From a virus: a DNA stretch of 30,983 nt. Position numbers and translations under genes: made by a program. This document shows, piece by piece, positions 13,944 through 20,938 of this stretch (position 1 is its first letter; each line of letters begins with the position of its first letter). The notes beneath the pieces were generated by a model. It had not been told where the DNA came from. It saw nothing but the letters and a program-made list of their open reading frames with translations, and searched no databases. The stretch is from the IMG/VR virus record IMGVR_UViG_3300040788_000030, positions 1 through 30,983 of that record; one strand, written 5' to 3'.

Positions 13944-15207
13944 CGGCTGGCTTCTTTGGATCGTCCTGGTCCTCGTCCTCTTCGGCTTCCTCCTCGATGA
14001 ACTGGCCAACCGGGGGATCGTCGGCGGTGGGCTTCGGCACGTCGTAGAAATTGTAGAAGTGGCTCTGGGCGATGGGGATGATGCTGGATAGCTTCAGGTC
14101 AACGTCGATGCGCTGGGCCATCGAGAGGTGCTCCCGATCGGGAATGGAGAATTCACCGCCGCCGGCCGGGTAGCCGAGCATAACCAGGTAATCGACCAGG
14201 CGCTCGTTCAGGTACTGCAGGACGTAGGAACGATCGTCCAGCTTGAGCTCGTCCTTCGTCTTTTGGTGGACGTTGGCCTGGGCGTAACCCGAGTTCTTCG
14301 CCTCGGTGGTAGTCATGGTCTGGCCGCCGATGCTGATCTGGATCTCCCGGTTACAGGCATCGATCAGCTGCCGGAAGACTTCGCCGCCGTTGCCGTTCGG
14401 GTTGCCGTGGATGGTCTCGATGTGTGCATCGGTGGGAGCAACCACGTAGCCGGCCGCCCCGGCGTTAGCGAGCTGCTCTTCCAGGCTCACCCGGGTCGCC
14501 TCGGTATCGAATTTCCCCCAGCGGAAGGGCATGCCGAAGACCTCGGCGAATTCAGCCCAATCACCGAAACCACCGGTCTTATAGATGGCATACTGGCAGG
14601 CTTCCAGAATGTCACCCAGGTCCTCATGGTGGCCGGCCTCCAGGGTGGTCAGGGAGAAGGGGCTTTCGCGGAAGGGGAAGCCGGCGGTATCGGCGCGGTT
14701 CTTCAGTACGATCCCGTGACGGGGCCGCACGTAACGGCGGTCGATCTCAGCTGACCAGCCGCCGCGATCCTTGGCCCCCCGGGCCGGCCAGCTCATTTCG
14801 ATCAGGGCGTGGCCGTAGAAGCGGCTGTTCATGATCCCCTGCAGCAGATCGCGGAAGTAAGACTTATTGAGCAGCGCCTTTATCTCCGGTACCGGCTCTC
14901 CGTCGACGCGAAATGAGAATGCGCAGTTCGTGATCGACTGGGTGCGCTTTGCGACTTCGCGCTTCAGCACGCCGTCCAGCATGCACTCCGCGTAGAGCTC
15001 GTAAAGGCGGTAACGGTCCTGGTTGGGACCGTCGGCCAATTCCATGGCCTTCTTCCACTTACGGATGTCAGCGCTCTCCCGCGTATAGGGACGCACGTCG
15101 ACGTTATTGATAATGACCGAGCCCTTGTATTTGCCCTGCGCCCGCCCCGCGAACGGCGAACGCAGCCAGTCGTACAGGTCGCGGCGAAAGGAGCTAGCGT
15201 GTGACAT
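13927..15207 (-). CDS. Portal protein (DUF935, Mu gp29-like)
   Basis: Portal of the DUF935 family, the dodecameric channel at the packaging vertex. The 426 residues are slightly shorter than Mu gp29. Recognisable parts are DPNQ-like DGPNQDRYRLYELYAEC near residue 57, VAKRTQSI, the GFGDWAEFAEVFGMPFRWG segment and the signature ISIGGQTMTTTEAKNSG. The last 30 residues are almost purely acidic plus Lys (FIEEEAEEDEDQDDPKKPAD). It is followed by the F-like gene, but the terminase and DUF1320 genes lie upstream, so DUF1320 has moved compared with Mu. Confidence 0.92.
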   Translation of the reverse strand: MSHASSFRRDLYDWLRSPFAGRAQGKYKGSVIINNVDVRPYTRESADIRKWKKAMELADGPNQDRYRLYELYAECMLDGVLKREVAKRTQSITNCAFSFRVDGEPVPEIKALLNKSYFRDLLQGIMNSRFYGHALIEMSWPARGAKDRGGWSAEIDRRYVRPRHGIVLKNRADTAGFPFRESPFSLTTLEAGHHEDLGDILEACQYAIYKTGGFGDWAEFAEVFGMPFRWGKFDTEATRVSLEEQLANAGAAGYVVAPTDAHIETIHGNPNGNGGEVFRQLIDACNREIQISIGGQTMTTTEAKNSGYAQANVHQKTKDELKLDDRSYVLQYLNERLVDYLVMLGYPAGGGEFSIPDREHLSMAQRIDVDLKLSSIIPIAQSHFYNFYDVPKPTADDPPVGQFIEEEAEEDEDQDDPKKPADEKDQ

Positions 15208-15273
15208 TGGAGCGGGTTGGCCCTGAAAGTCGCTTAGGCGGCGAGTTAAAGGGTAGTTAAACGGTGTTTCGGC

Positions 15274-15687
15274 CTATCGGTAGTTGTTCCGTTTGGGACG
15301 GGAGCCGAAATGAATCTTTTTCTCCGCGGTGATGGCGCGCCGCGGCAGCTCGGTGTAGAGCTCACTTTTCTGCACCGCCCGCAGCCACTTCATGGCCCGG
15401 TCGTAGCGGGCCGTACGGTCCTCGATGTAGTTGCCGGCCTGGGAGCGAGCCACCAGGTGGTAGATGGCGATGTCGGCGATCGCCTGTACGAGCAGCTGTA
15501 GGCGGGGCTGGGGCGACTGCCAGGCGAATATGGCGTCCACGTTGTACTCGTCGGCCAGGTAGGTGCGCGCCGTACTCTCGCCCACGGCAATGCAGGCGGT
15601 GACGATCGAATCATCCCCCTGCGTGATGGACACGAGGTGCTCTTCCTGGATGGAGTTGAGCAGATCTTGTTTTTCGATGTAGGCCAT
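15274..15687 (-). CDS. DUF1320 head-completion protein (Mu gp36-like)
   Basis: A 137-residue DUF1320 protein, the Mu gp36 (J) type that acts at the head-tail connection. Features are the start AYIEKQDLLNSI, an ESTARTYLADEYNVD segment, RLQLLVQAIADIAIYHLVAR and YDRAMKWLRAVQKSE. Its start lies three bases after the terminase stop, and 66 bases with no visible feature separate it from the portal gene. In Mu the equivalent gene follows the capsid; here it sits between terminase and portal. Confidence 0.8.
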   Translation of the reverse strand: MAYIEKQDLLNSIQEEHLVSITQGDDSIVTACIAVGESTARTYLADEYNVDAIFAWQSPQPRLQLLVQAIADIAIYHLVARSQAGNYIEDRTARYDRAMKWLRAVQKSELYTELPRRAITAEKKIHFGSRPKRNNYR

Positions 15688-15690
15688 AGC

Positions 15691-17196
15691 TTAGCGGCGG
15701 TATTTGCGGCGGCGGTACTTGCCACCGGTAATCTTACGGGTCTGGCTCTTACGCTGGCAGAGCCACACACCTCCCTCGGTGGCGTCCGGTCCGTCGTCGT
15801 GGGCGTTGAGCTTGGGGTTGATGGCCAGGAACTGATCCTTCAGGGTCATCATGTGGGGGTTTTGCTTTTCGGCGACGTTGAAGACGAGCTGACCGGATGA
15901 ATTCAGGGGCTCAAGGGTCGACTCGATGCGGAAGAATTTCTCCGGCTTGGACCGGTTGTCGGGCTGGATCGAGATGTGGCCCCGCGTCTTGATCATCTCG
16001 TTGGTCAGCCGCAGGAATGTGTCCTCGTAGAAACTGGCCTGCAGACCACCGGCCTCGACGTACATGTACAGCGCGGTCTTTTCCCCCACCAGGTCGCGAA
16101 TGGTGTAGTACCAGCCGATCATCTTGGAGACCGTGGTCTGGTCGCAAAAGGCGTGGATGACGTAGAATTTGCCCTGCAGGTAGCCGATCAGTACGACGGC
16201 CTTGTAATCGCTCTTCTTTGAGTCGCGGTGAGAGGGATCCCCGTAGGCAATCAGGAACTCAAACTTGGTGAGCGGCGGTACCTCGTCCCAGTAGAGTGTT
16301 TCGAAGACGGTGCCCTCGACGATGGGATTGTTAAAGTACTCCTTCTGCCGGCTGCGGTAGGACATCTTGCTCAGGATGTCGTCGATGTCCTTTTCGGAGT
16401 TCTTCTCCGGCCAGCTGGAGCGGCCCTTGCGATCGCGGATGTTGATCACCTCGTAGTAGTCCGCCATCTCGACGGCCTCCTTCATGATGCAGACTGGGGC
16501 GATGTAGTTGCCGCAGAAAATGATGCGGTAGTTGCCCGATACGTCCACAGTGGGGATCAATGCCTGCTCCACCCAGTCCCAGCGCTCACGTACCAGGGCT
16601 GGGTTGCGGCAAAGCTTGTCATGGTCGAGATCGTCGATCAGCAGGCAGTCCGGCCGGGCGTGCTCATTCTTCGTTCCCCGCGGACTCTGGCCACCGCCGA
16701 TCGCCCGAAAGCTGACGCCGGTCTTGGTGACGAAGTTGCCTGTCTCCCAGCCGCGGTAGCCCTTCTGCGTGCCGTAATCGTTGATCAGTCGCTGGTTTGC
16801 CTCCAGGTTGATCATGTAGGGCATAAGCAGGTCGATGGCGTTGCTCTCGCTGTGGGAGGTCAGCAGGATGTTGCGGATCTCCTTTTTGGCCAGAGCCAGG
16901 TAGAGCACCTCCAGCATGGTGCGGGTGCTCTTGGCCATGCCCCGCGACCAGACGCGGGCCTCGTACCACCGCTTGTTGGCGACGATGCGCTTGGTGGCCC
17001 TCCGGTGAAAGGGGGCCGGTGGCGCTGAGGCGTAGTGTGGGAAGTGATACGCAAACCAGGCTTCGGGGTCGGCCTCCAGGCGGGCGATGCGCCGGACCTT
17101 CTCCCCGGCGGTTTCCTGGGGCAGCGGCGTTTCACGCTCGACGTTAGCCCGGAACTCGTCCCAGCTGATCAGTGCCTGGCGGGAGGTCATACTCAT
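15691..17196 (-). CDS. Terminase large subunit (Mu gp28-like)
   Basis: DNA-packaging motor, 501 residues, with an ATPase half and a nuclease half. The Walker A-like motif is SRGMAKST at residues 84-91 and Walker B is CLLIDD at 184-189, followed by LDHDK. The RNase H-like nuclease begins at AYGDPSHRDSKKSD (Asp320, with Asp330), continues in VVLIGYLQGKFYVIHAFCDQ, and a late acidic site is HDDGPDATEG near residue 475. It drives headful packaging through the portal. The start follows the small-subunit stop without a gap. Confidence 0.94.
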   Translation of the reverse strand: MSMTSRQALISWDEFRANVERETPLPQETAGEKVRRIARLEADPEAWFAYHFPHYASAPPAPFHRRATKRIVANKRWYEARVWSRGMAKSTRTMLEVLYLALAKKEIRNILLTSHSESNAIDLLMPYMINLEANQRLINDYGTQKGYRGWETGNFVTKTGVSFRAIGGGQSPRGTKNEHARPDCLLIDDLDHDKLCRNPALVRERWDWVEQALIPTVDVSGNYRIIFCGNYIAPVCIMKEAVEMADYYEVINIRDRKGRSSWPEKNSEKDIDDILSKMSYRSRQKEYFNNPIVEGTVFETLYWDEVPPLTKFEFLIAYGDPSHRDSKKSDYKAVVLIGYLQGKFYVIHAFCDQTTVSKMIGWYYTIRDLVGEKTALYMYVEAGGLQASFYEDTFLRLTNEMIKTRGHISIQPDNRSKPEKFFRIESTLEPLNSSGQLVFNVAEKQNPHMMTLKDQFLAINPKLNAHDDGPDATEGGVWLCQRKSQTRKITGGKYRRRKYRR

Positions 17197-17634
17197 CTAC
17201 AGCCGGCTCTTAATGAAGGCATCCTGGTATTCCAGGATCATCTGGGCGTGGGCCAGGTCAGCCGAGGCGATGAATTCACTGAACTGCATCTGCACCGTGA
17301 CGATCTCGGCTACCGATACCTCCGTTTCGAGCTTGGCGATCGAGGTGGTGAGCTTGGCGTAGATGTCCCCCTCCTTGGAATTGGCGTAGCGCTGGCCCGG
17401 TTCTTTCTTCCGGATGGCCTGCGATAGCTCGTCGACCTGGTCGTACAAAAAAGCCAGTTGCTGCTGGCGCGTCACCAGCAGACTTTTGCGCAGTTTATCC
17501 CAACCGCCCTCTTTTTTCCACTTAGTTATGGTTGCCGGGCGAACACCAACCTTTTCGGCGAGTTCAGTTTGGTTAGAGACCCCGCCGCGAACGAAGAGCA
17601 TCTCTGCCAGGGCCTTCTTCTGCTTGTTGGTCAT
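17197..17634 (-). CDS. Terminase small subunit / HTH packaging protein
   Basis: A 145-residue protein with an N-terminal helix-turn-helix (QTELAEKVGVRPATITKWKK, about residues 22-41) and a long helical remainder, the layout of DUF1804/terminase small subunits that recognise phage DNA for packaging. It is the first gene of the minus-strand late operon and abuts the large subunit. The C-terminal half (TTSIAKLETEVSVAEIVTVQM) would form oligomerisation helices. Confidence 0.85.
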   Translation of the reverse strand: MTNKQKKALAEMLFVRGGVSNQTELAEKVGVRPATITKWKKEGGWDKLRKSLLVTRQQQLAFLYDQVDELSQAIRKKEPGQRYANSKEGDIYAKLTTSIAKLETEVSVAEIVTVQMQFSEFIASADLAHAQMILEYQDAFIKSRL

Positions 17635-17690
17635 GCGGCCAAAGTAAGCGCACGCCTCCCCCGATTTTCCCGCTTCGCCCCCACCGTAGG

Positions 17691-17729
17691 CTAGTCTCCC
17701 CCTAGCGTAGGGCCGCCCCCCCCTAGTCT
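17691..17729. repeat. Three phased CTAG sites in divergent late promoter region
   Basis: CTAG occurs at 17691, 17702 and 17723, with spacings of 11 and 21 bases (about one and two helical turns). The first and third are part of the identical heptamer CTAGTCT, and the second and third are preceded by a C run. They lie in the 160-bp gap between the two divergent late operons, so activator sites are possible. No protein in the window is known to bind them. Confidence 0.35.
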
Positions 17730-17740
17730 GGGCCGACTAT

Positions 17741-17772
17741 TTAGGAGAAGCGCCGCCGGGCTGCTACAATTG
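17741..17772 (+). promoter_or_regulatory. Weak candidate late promoter
   Basis: TTA (17741-17743), 21 bases, then TACAATTG (17765-17772) gives near matches to the TTG and TAnnTTTG elements with the same spacing as the clear promoter at 9161-9192. Transcription would start about 16 bases before the TTG start codon at 17795. The two mismatches keep this tentative; late Mu-type promoters often need an activator and have poor upstream elements. Confidence 0.3.
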
Positions 17773-17794
17773 CGGCCAATCAAGTCAGCGGCTC

Positions 17795-18799
17795 TTGCCC
17801 AAACACACATTTCTCATCTCGGACGAAAGCGTAAACCATCACGGTTTCCGCATCCTGACGGACGGGATCGATCTGTCGTACTTCCTGGCTAACCCCGTCC
17901 TGCTCTACAACCACCACCGCTCCAATACGGACGTGACCGTCTACGGTCGCTGGGAGGGAATGGAGAAAAAGGACGGCAAGCTCAGCGGCGATCCTGTATT
18001 CGACCTGTCGGATAAAATGGGGAAGAAGCTGGCCAGTAAGGTCAAGGGTGGCTTTCTGCACGCGGTCAGTCTGAACGTACGCATCCTGGAAGCCAGCGAT
18101 GCGCCCGAGCACAAGCTGCCCGGTCAGCGCGGGCCCACCATCGTGCGCTCCCAGTTGCGGGAGGTGTCCATGACCGACATCCCCGGCAACGGCAATTCCG
18201 TGCGCCTCTTCGACGCGGACGACAACGAGATCGACGTCGTCAAGCTCTCCGACTTCACCACCAACGCAAGCTTCAAATCGCAAACAGCTCCCAAAATGGA
18301 CGAACTGCAGTACCTGGGTATGACCCTCGGCCTATCCGACGATAAGCCTAACCTTTCCGCCGTCAACGGTGCCATCCGCAAGCTCATGGATAAGGCCGCC
18401 CGGGTGGACGTCCTCGAAGCCCAGCTTAAGGACTACCAGAAAAAGGAGGAAGCCAGCCAGGCCGACCGGGCCGAGGCGCTACTGACCAAAGCCGAAGAGG
18501 ATGGCCGCATCACCACCGCCCAGCGTACCTCCTTTGCCACCCTGTTCGACAAGGACTTCGAGGGTACGGCCGAAGTGCTGAAGGGGCTGCCGAAGCAGAA
18601 GAAGCTCAAGGACATCCCGGCCGGCGGTAAGGGCGGAGGCGATACCACTACGCTCAGTGAGGGCAAGTACAACGGCAAAACCTTCCGGGAGTGGGAGATC
18701 GAGGACGACGGTACGCTGGCCCGGCTCAAGAGCGAGGACGAGGAAACCTACAACGAGCTGTACAAGGAACAGTACGGCAGCTTTCCCACCAAGGGATAG
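17795..18799 (+). CDS. Prohead protease-scaffold fusion (Mu gpI-like)
   Basis: A 334-residue protein. The N-terminal part (residues 1-170) resembles prohead serine proteases: His40/His41 in LLYNHHRS, Ser92 in GFLHAVSLNVRI and the closing REVSMTDIPGN. Together these suggest a U35/Mu I-type protease. The remainder is helical and charged (LEAQLKDYQKKEEASQADRA), the scaffold part that would be cleaved away. The gene starts at TTG 17795, since no ATG precedes MPKHTFLISDE. It opens the plus-strand structural operon and is followed by the capsid. Confidence 0.83.
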   Translation: MPKHTFLISDESVNHHGFRILTDGIDLSYFLANPVLLYNHHRSNTDVTVYGRWEGMEKKDGKLSGDPVFDLSDKMGKKLASKVKGGFLHAVSLNVRILEASDAPEHKLPGQRGPTIVRSQLREVSMTDIPGNGNSVRLFDADDNEIDVVKLSDFTTNASFKSQTAPKMDELQYLGMTLGLSDDKPNLSAVNGAIRKLMDKAARVDVLEAQLKDYQKKEEASQADRAEALLTKAEEDGRITTAQRTSFATLFDKDFEGTAEVLKGLPKQKKLKDIPAGGKGGGDTTTLSEGKYNGKTFREWEIEDDGTLARLKSEDEETYNELYKEQYGSFPTKG

Positions 18800-18865
18800 C
18801 CGCCGCGGAAGAGAGAAAAGGCAGGCCGGAGGAACCTTCTTTTCAACCTTACAACCAAACCAACC

Positions 18866-19768
18866 GTGGCCGTTCAACAAGAAATCTGGGTCAATTCCAT
18901 TATCGAGGAGCTCTACGACTCCAATCAGTTCCTCCGCTACATGGCGAATCGCTCGGAGTACGTCCGCGACGGTAAGATCATCCACAAGCCCCAGAGCGGC
19001 GGTGGCTCTGGAGTGGAGAAGAACCGCTCGGTCTTTCCCGCCGGCATCCGTACCCGTCTGGACACGGAGATCGCCGAAGTGATCGACGAGTACACCTCCA
19101 ACCCGGTCAAGATCCCCCACGCCGACACGGTGGAGCTGAGCTACAACAAGCGCATGAGCGTCATCCGCGAGATGCTGGGCGAGCTGCTCGAGCAGGTCGG
19201 TAGTGATACCATTGCCGCCTCCGTCCGCGACTGCAAGGCCGGAAATAAGGTAGCGGCTACGGGAGATACCCGGCCGGCCACCGCACCCGGAGCTACCGGA
19301 CCCCGTACCACGGTGATCGGTGACGACGTGCTGAAGTGCGCCAAGGTCCTGGACCTGCATAAGGTGCCCTCCCGGGGCCGGGTCATGCTGCTGGATACCC
19401 AGGACAAGCACGACCTGATGAGCGATGAAAAGCTGAAGTACGCCTTTCAGAAGACCATCGATCTGAAGACCGGCAAGATCGGCCAGCTCTACGGCTTCGA
19501 CCTGATCGACCGCACGCTGGTGCTGCGGATGACCGCCGGCCTGGCTCCGAAGGATGCCTTTACGGCCAATGCGGCCGACGACACCAGCGGCAGCATCTTC
19601 TGGCAGGGCGACCACCTGGAGTACTACCCAGGTATGGTGCGCTTCTTCGAAAACCTCGGAGACCCCACCCTGTACGCTGATGTCTACTCGATGCTGCTGC
19701 GCTTCACCGGCGGGCCGAAGCGGGCCGACGGCAAGGGCTACGGTCTGCTCTACCGCGCCGCCGCCTAA
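18866..19768 (+). CDS. Major capsid protein (candidate)
   Basis: A 300-residue protein starting at GTG 18866, about the size of Mu gpT (305). It is placed right after the protease-scaffold gene and before the tail genes. Visible features are an N-terminal arm (QQEIWVNSIIEELYDSNQFL), a Gly-rich loop, ADTVELSYNKRMSVIREMLG, DLHKVPSRGRVMLLDTQDK and a C-terminal part (GKGYGLLYRAAA). The segment HKVPSRGRVMLLD resembles the VP..gR..v. block common in phage coat proteins with the HK97 fold. Position and size carry most of the assignment. Confidence 0.82.
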   Translation: MAVQQEIWVNSIIEELYDSNQFLRYMANRSEYVRDGKIIHKPQSGGGSGVEKNRSVFPAGIRTRLDTEIAEVIDEYTSNPVKIPHADTVELSYNKRMSVIREMLGELLEQVGSDTIAASVRDCKAGNKVAATGDTRPATAPGATGPRTTVIGDDVLKCAKVLDLHKVPSRGRVMLLDTQDKHDLMSDEKLKYAFQKTIDLKTGKIGQLYGFDLIDRTLVLRMTAGLAPKDAFTANAADDTSGSIFWQGDHLEYYPGMVRFFENLGDPTLYADVYSMLLRFTGGPKRADGKGYGLLYRAAA

Positions 19769-19806
19769 TTCAATCCTTTTTCAATCACCCTTCAACTCCT
19801 GCTTTC

Positions 19807-20235
19807 GTGAAGATCACCAGTGTATTCGAGGCCCATCCTGACGTCGACACGGTCTACCTGGTCGGTAGCCAGCCCTTCGTCAACCACAGCTACGCCCAGA
19901 ACCACGCCCGGAGTACGGGAAAGACCGTGCAGATCTTCAAGCGGGACAAGGTGGAAGCTCAGGGCCGCGCCATCGAGGAAGCCCGCCAGCGTAGCGAAGC
20001 TCTCCGTAAGGACAAGGAAGCGAAGAAGGCCGACGAGCAGCGTCGCCTGCAGGCAGCCCGTGAGCGGGAAGCGCAGCTGAAGGAGCAGGAGCTCGCCGAA
20101 GCAGCCCGCCGGGAAGCTGAGGAGCAGGCCGAGCTCGAGGCACGGGCCGCCGCCGAAGCAGAAGCGGCCGCCGCCGCCGCAGCAGCAGCCGAGGCAGAGG
20201 CTACAGCCAGCGCACCTGCCACCGAAGAAGAGTAG
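19807..20235 (+). CDS. Post-capsid protein with long charged helix and Ala-rich tail
   Basis: A 142-residue protein starting at GTG 19807, 38 bases after the capsid gene. A small N-terminal domain (residues 1-50, VFEAHPDVDTVYLVGSQPFV) is followed by an uninterrupted helix of Arg, Lys, Glu and Ala (residues 55-120) and ends in a run of alanines with Glu. No membrane segment. The N-terminal domain suggests a capsid-associated small protein (decoration or head filament); the helix could act as a spacer. Low-complexity coding makes homology hard to judge. Confidence 0.7.
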   Translation: MKITSVFEAHPDVDTVYLVGSQPFVNHSYAQNHARSTGKTVQIFKRDKVEAQGRAIEEARQRSEALRKDKEAKKADEQRRLQAAREREAQLKEQELAEAARREAEEQAELEARAAAEAEAAAAAAAAAEAEATASAPATEEE

Positions 20236-20289
20236 TCACCCAACCGTAGTCATCACCCGCCCCGGCTTAGGGGCACCACACCGTCTTTC

Positions 20290-20790
20290 ATGAAAAACCT
20301 TTTTTCCCTTCTCTCGCTCCTGTTCCTGCTGACCCTCAGCGGTGTGGGCAGTGAGCTCCGGGCGCAGGCCGACGAAGCGCTCACCGGCACCGAAATAACC
20401 GCCCTTCCCAGCGACGCTCCCGCTCCCGCTGGCATCACCTTGACCTTCGAGTCCAACGACGAGCTGAAGGCGTTCCTGGCCACCCCTGCTACCCCGGCGG
20501 GTACTATCACGGAGCAGGTAGCCATCCCGCAACCTGCCTACGCCATGCAGCTCGCCCCCGAGGACGGGCCGGATGAACCGGACGAGAGTCCCGAAAAGCT
20601 CACTGTCTGGGAATTCGTCAAACGCTACTGGGAGGAGATTGTCTTTGCCCTGATCCTCTTCATCGAGGTTATCGTCAACCTTACGCCCACCACCGTGGAT
20701 GATGCCGGCTTCCGCTGGTTGCGCCGAATCTTCAACGCCATCATCCCGAACCGATCTAAGACTTCCGGGGTCCGCCACCCCGTGAAGTAA
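20290..20790 (+). CDS. Secreted/membrane protein between capsid and tail genes
   Basis: A 166-residue protein with a convincing cleavable signal peptide (residues 1-26, hydrophobic LLSLLFLLTLSGVG, likely cut after AQA) and a second membrane helix at about residues 116-131 (EIVFALILFIEVIVN). A short tail, LTPTTVDDAGFRWLRRIFNA plus IIPNR, follows. The middle is Pro/Asp-rich. Similar tails with an I/V-x-LTPT motif occur in Bacteroidota phage membrane proteins of unknown function. A holin or superinfection role is possible but unproven. Confidence 0.72.
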   Translation: MKNLFSLLSLLFLLTLSGVGSELRAQADEALTGTEITALPSDAPAPAGITLTFESNDELKAFLATPATPAGTITEQVAIPQPAYAMQLAPEDGPDEPDESPEKLTVWEFVKRYWEEIVFALILFIEVIVNLTPTTVDDAGFRWLRRIFNAIIPNRSKTSGVRHPVK

Positions 20791-20809
20791 GACCTCTCTC
20801 CGGCGGCCC

Positions 20810-20901
20810 GGGTATCTGGCTGGTTTCGACCGGCTGGATACCCACCCCCGCGCACCGGCTCACTGGGAGCATTTGTAGTGGTTCGATTCCACCGGTACGC
20901 G
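20810..20901 (+). ncRNA. UUCG hairpin plus tRNA-like fold without anticodon arm
   Basis: Upstream of the sheath gene, 20810-20824 pairs with 20829-20843 as a 15-bp hairpin with three G-T pairs and a TTCG loop. After six bases comes a tRNA-like unit. Its acceptor-like stem is GCGCACC (20850-20856) with GGTACGC (20894-20900), one C-A mismatch. The D-arm is GCTC-ACTGG-GAGC (20858-20870). The T-arm is AGTGG-TTCGATT-CCACC (20877-20893, 4 of 5 pairs) with a canonical TTCGATT loop. Only six bases (20871-20876) replace the anticodon arm and variable loop. The unit is about 52 bases against about 73 for a tRNA, as expected if the 17-base arm is missing. Transcription is unproven. Confidence 0.55.
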
Positions 20902-20938
20902 CTAGGACATTTTCCACTAAGCTCAACCTCCTTTCAGT

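Noticed and set aside
16228-17028. 266-codon plus-strand frame opposite the large terminase
   Set aside because: Lies inside the terminase gene on the other strand, which carries Walker and nuclease motifs.
18479-19615. 378-codon minus-strand frame opposite protease/capsid
   Set aside because: Antisense to protease and capsid genes; no motif or independent start context.
20850-20901. Functional tRNA gene
   Set aside because: No anticodon arm and a mismatch in the acceptor-like stem; no CCA. Kept as a tRNA-like element only.
20806-20910. tmRNA
   Set aside because: CTGGTTTCGAC resembles the tmRNA 5' consensus, but the interval has only about 100 bases, no tag-coding frame and no pseudoknots; the motif is explained by the UUCG hairpin loop.
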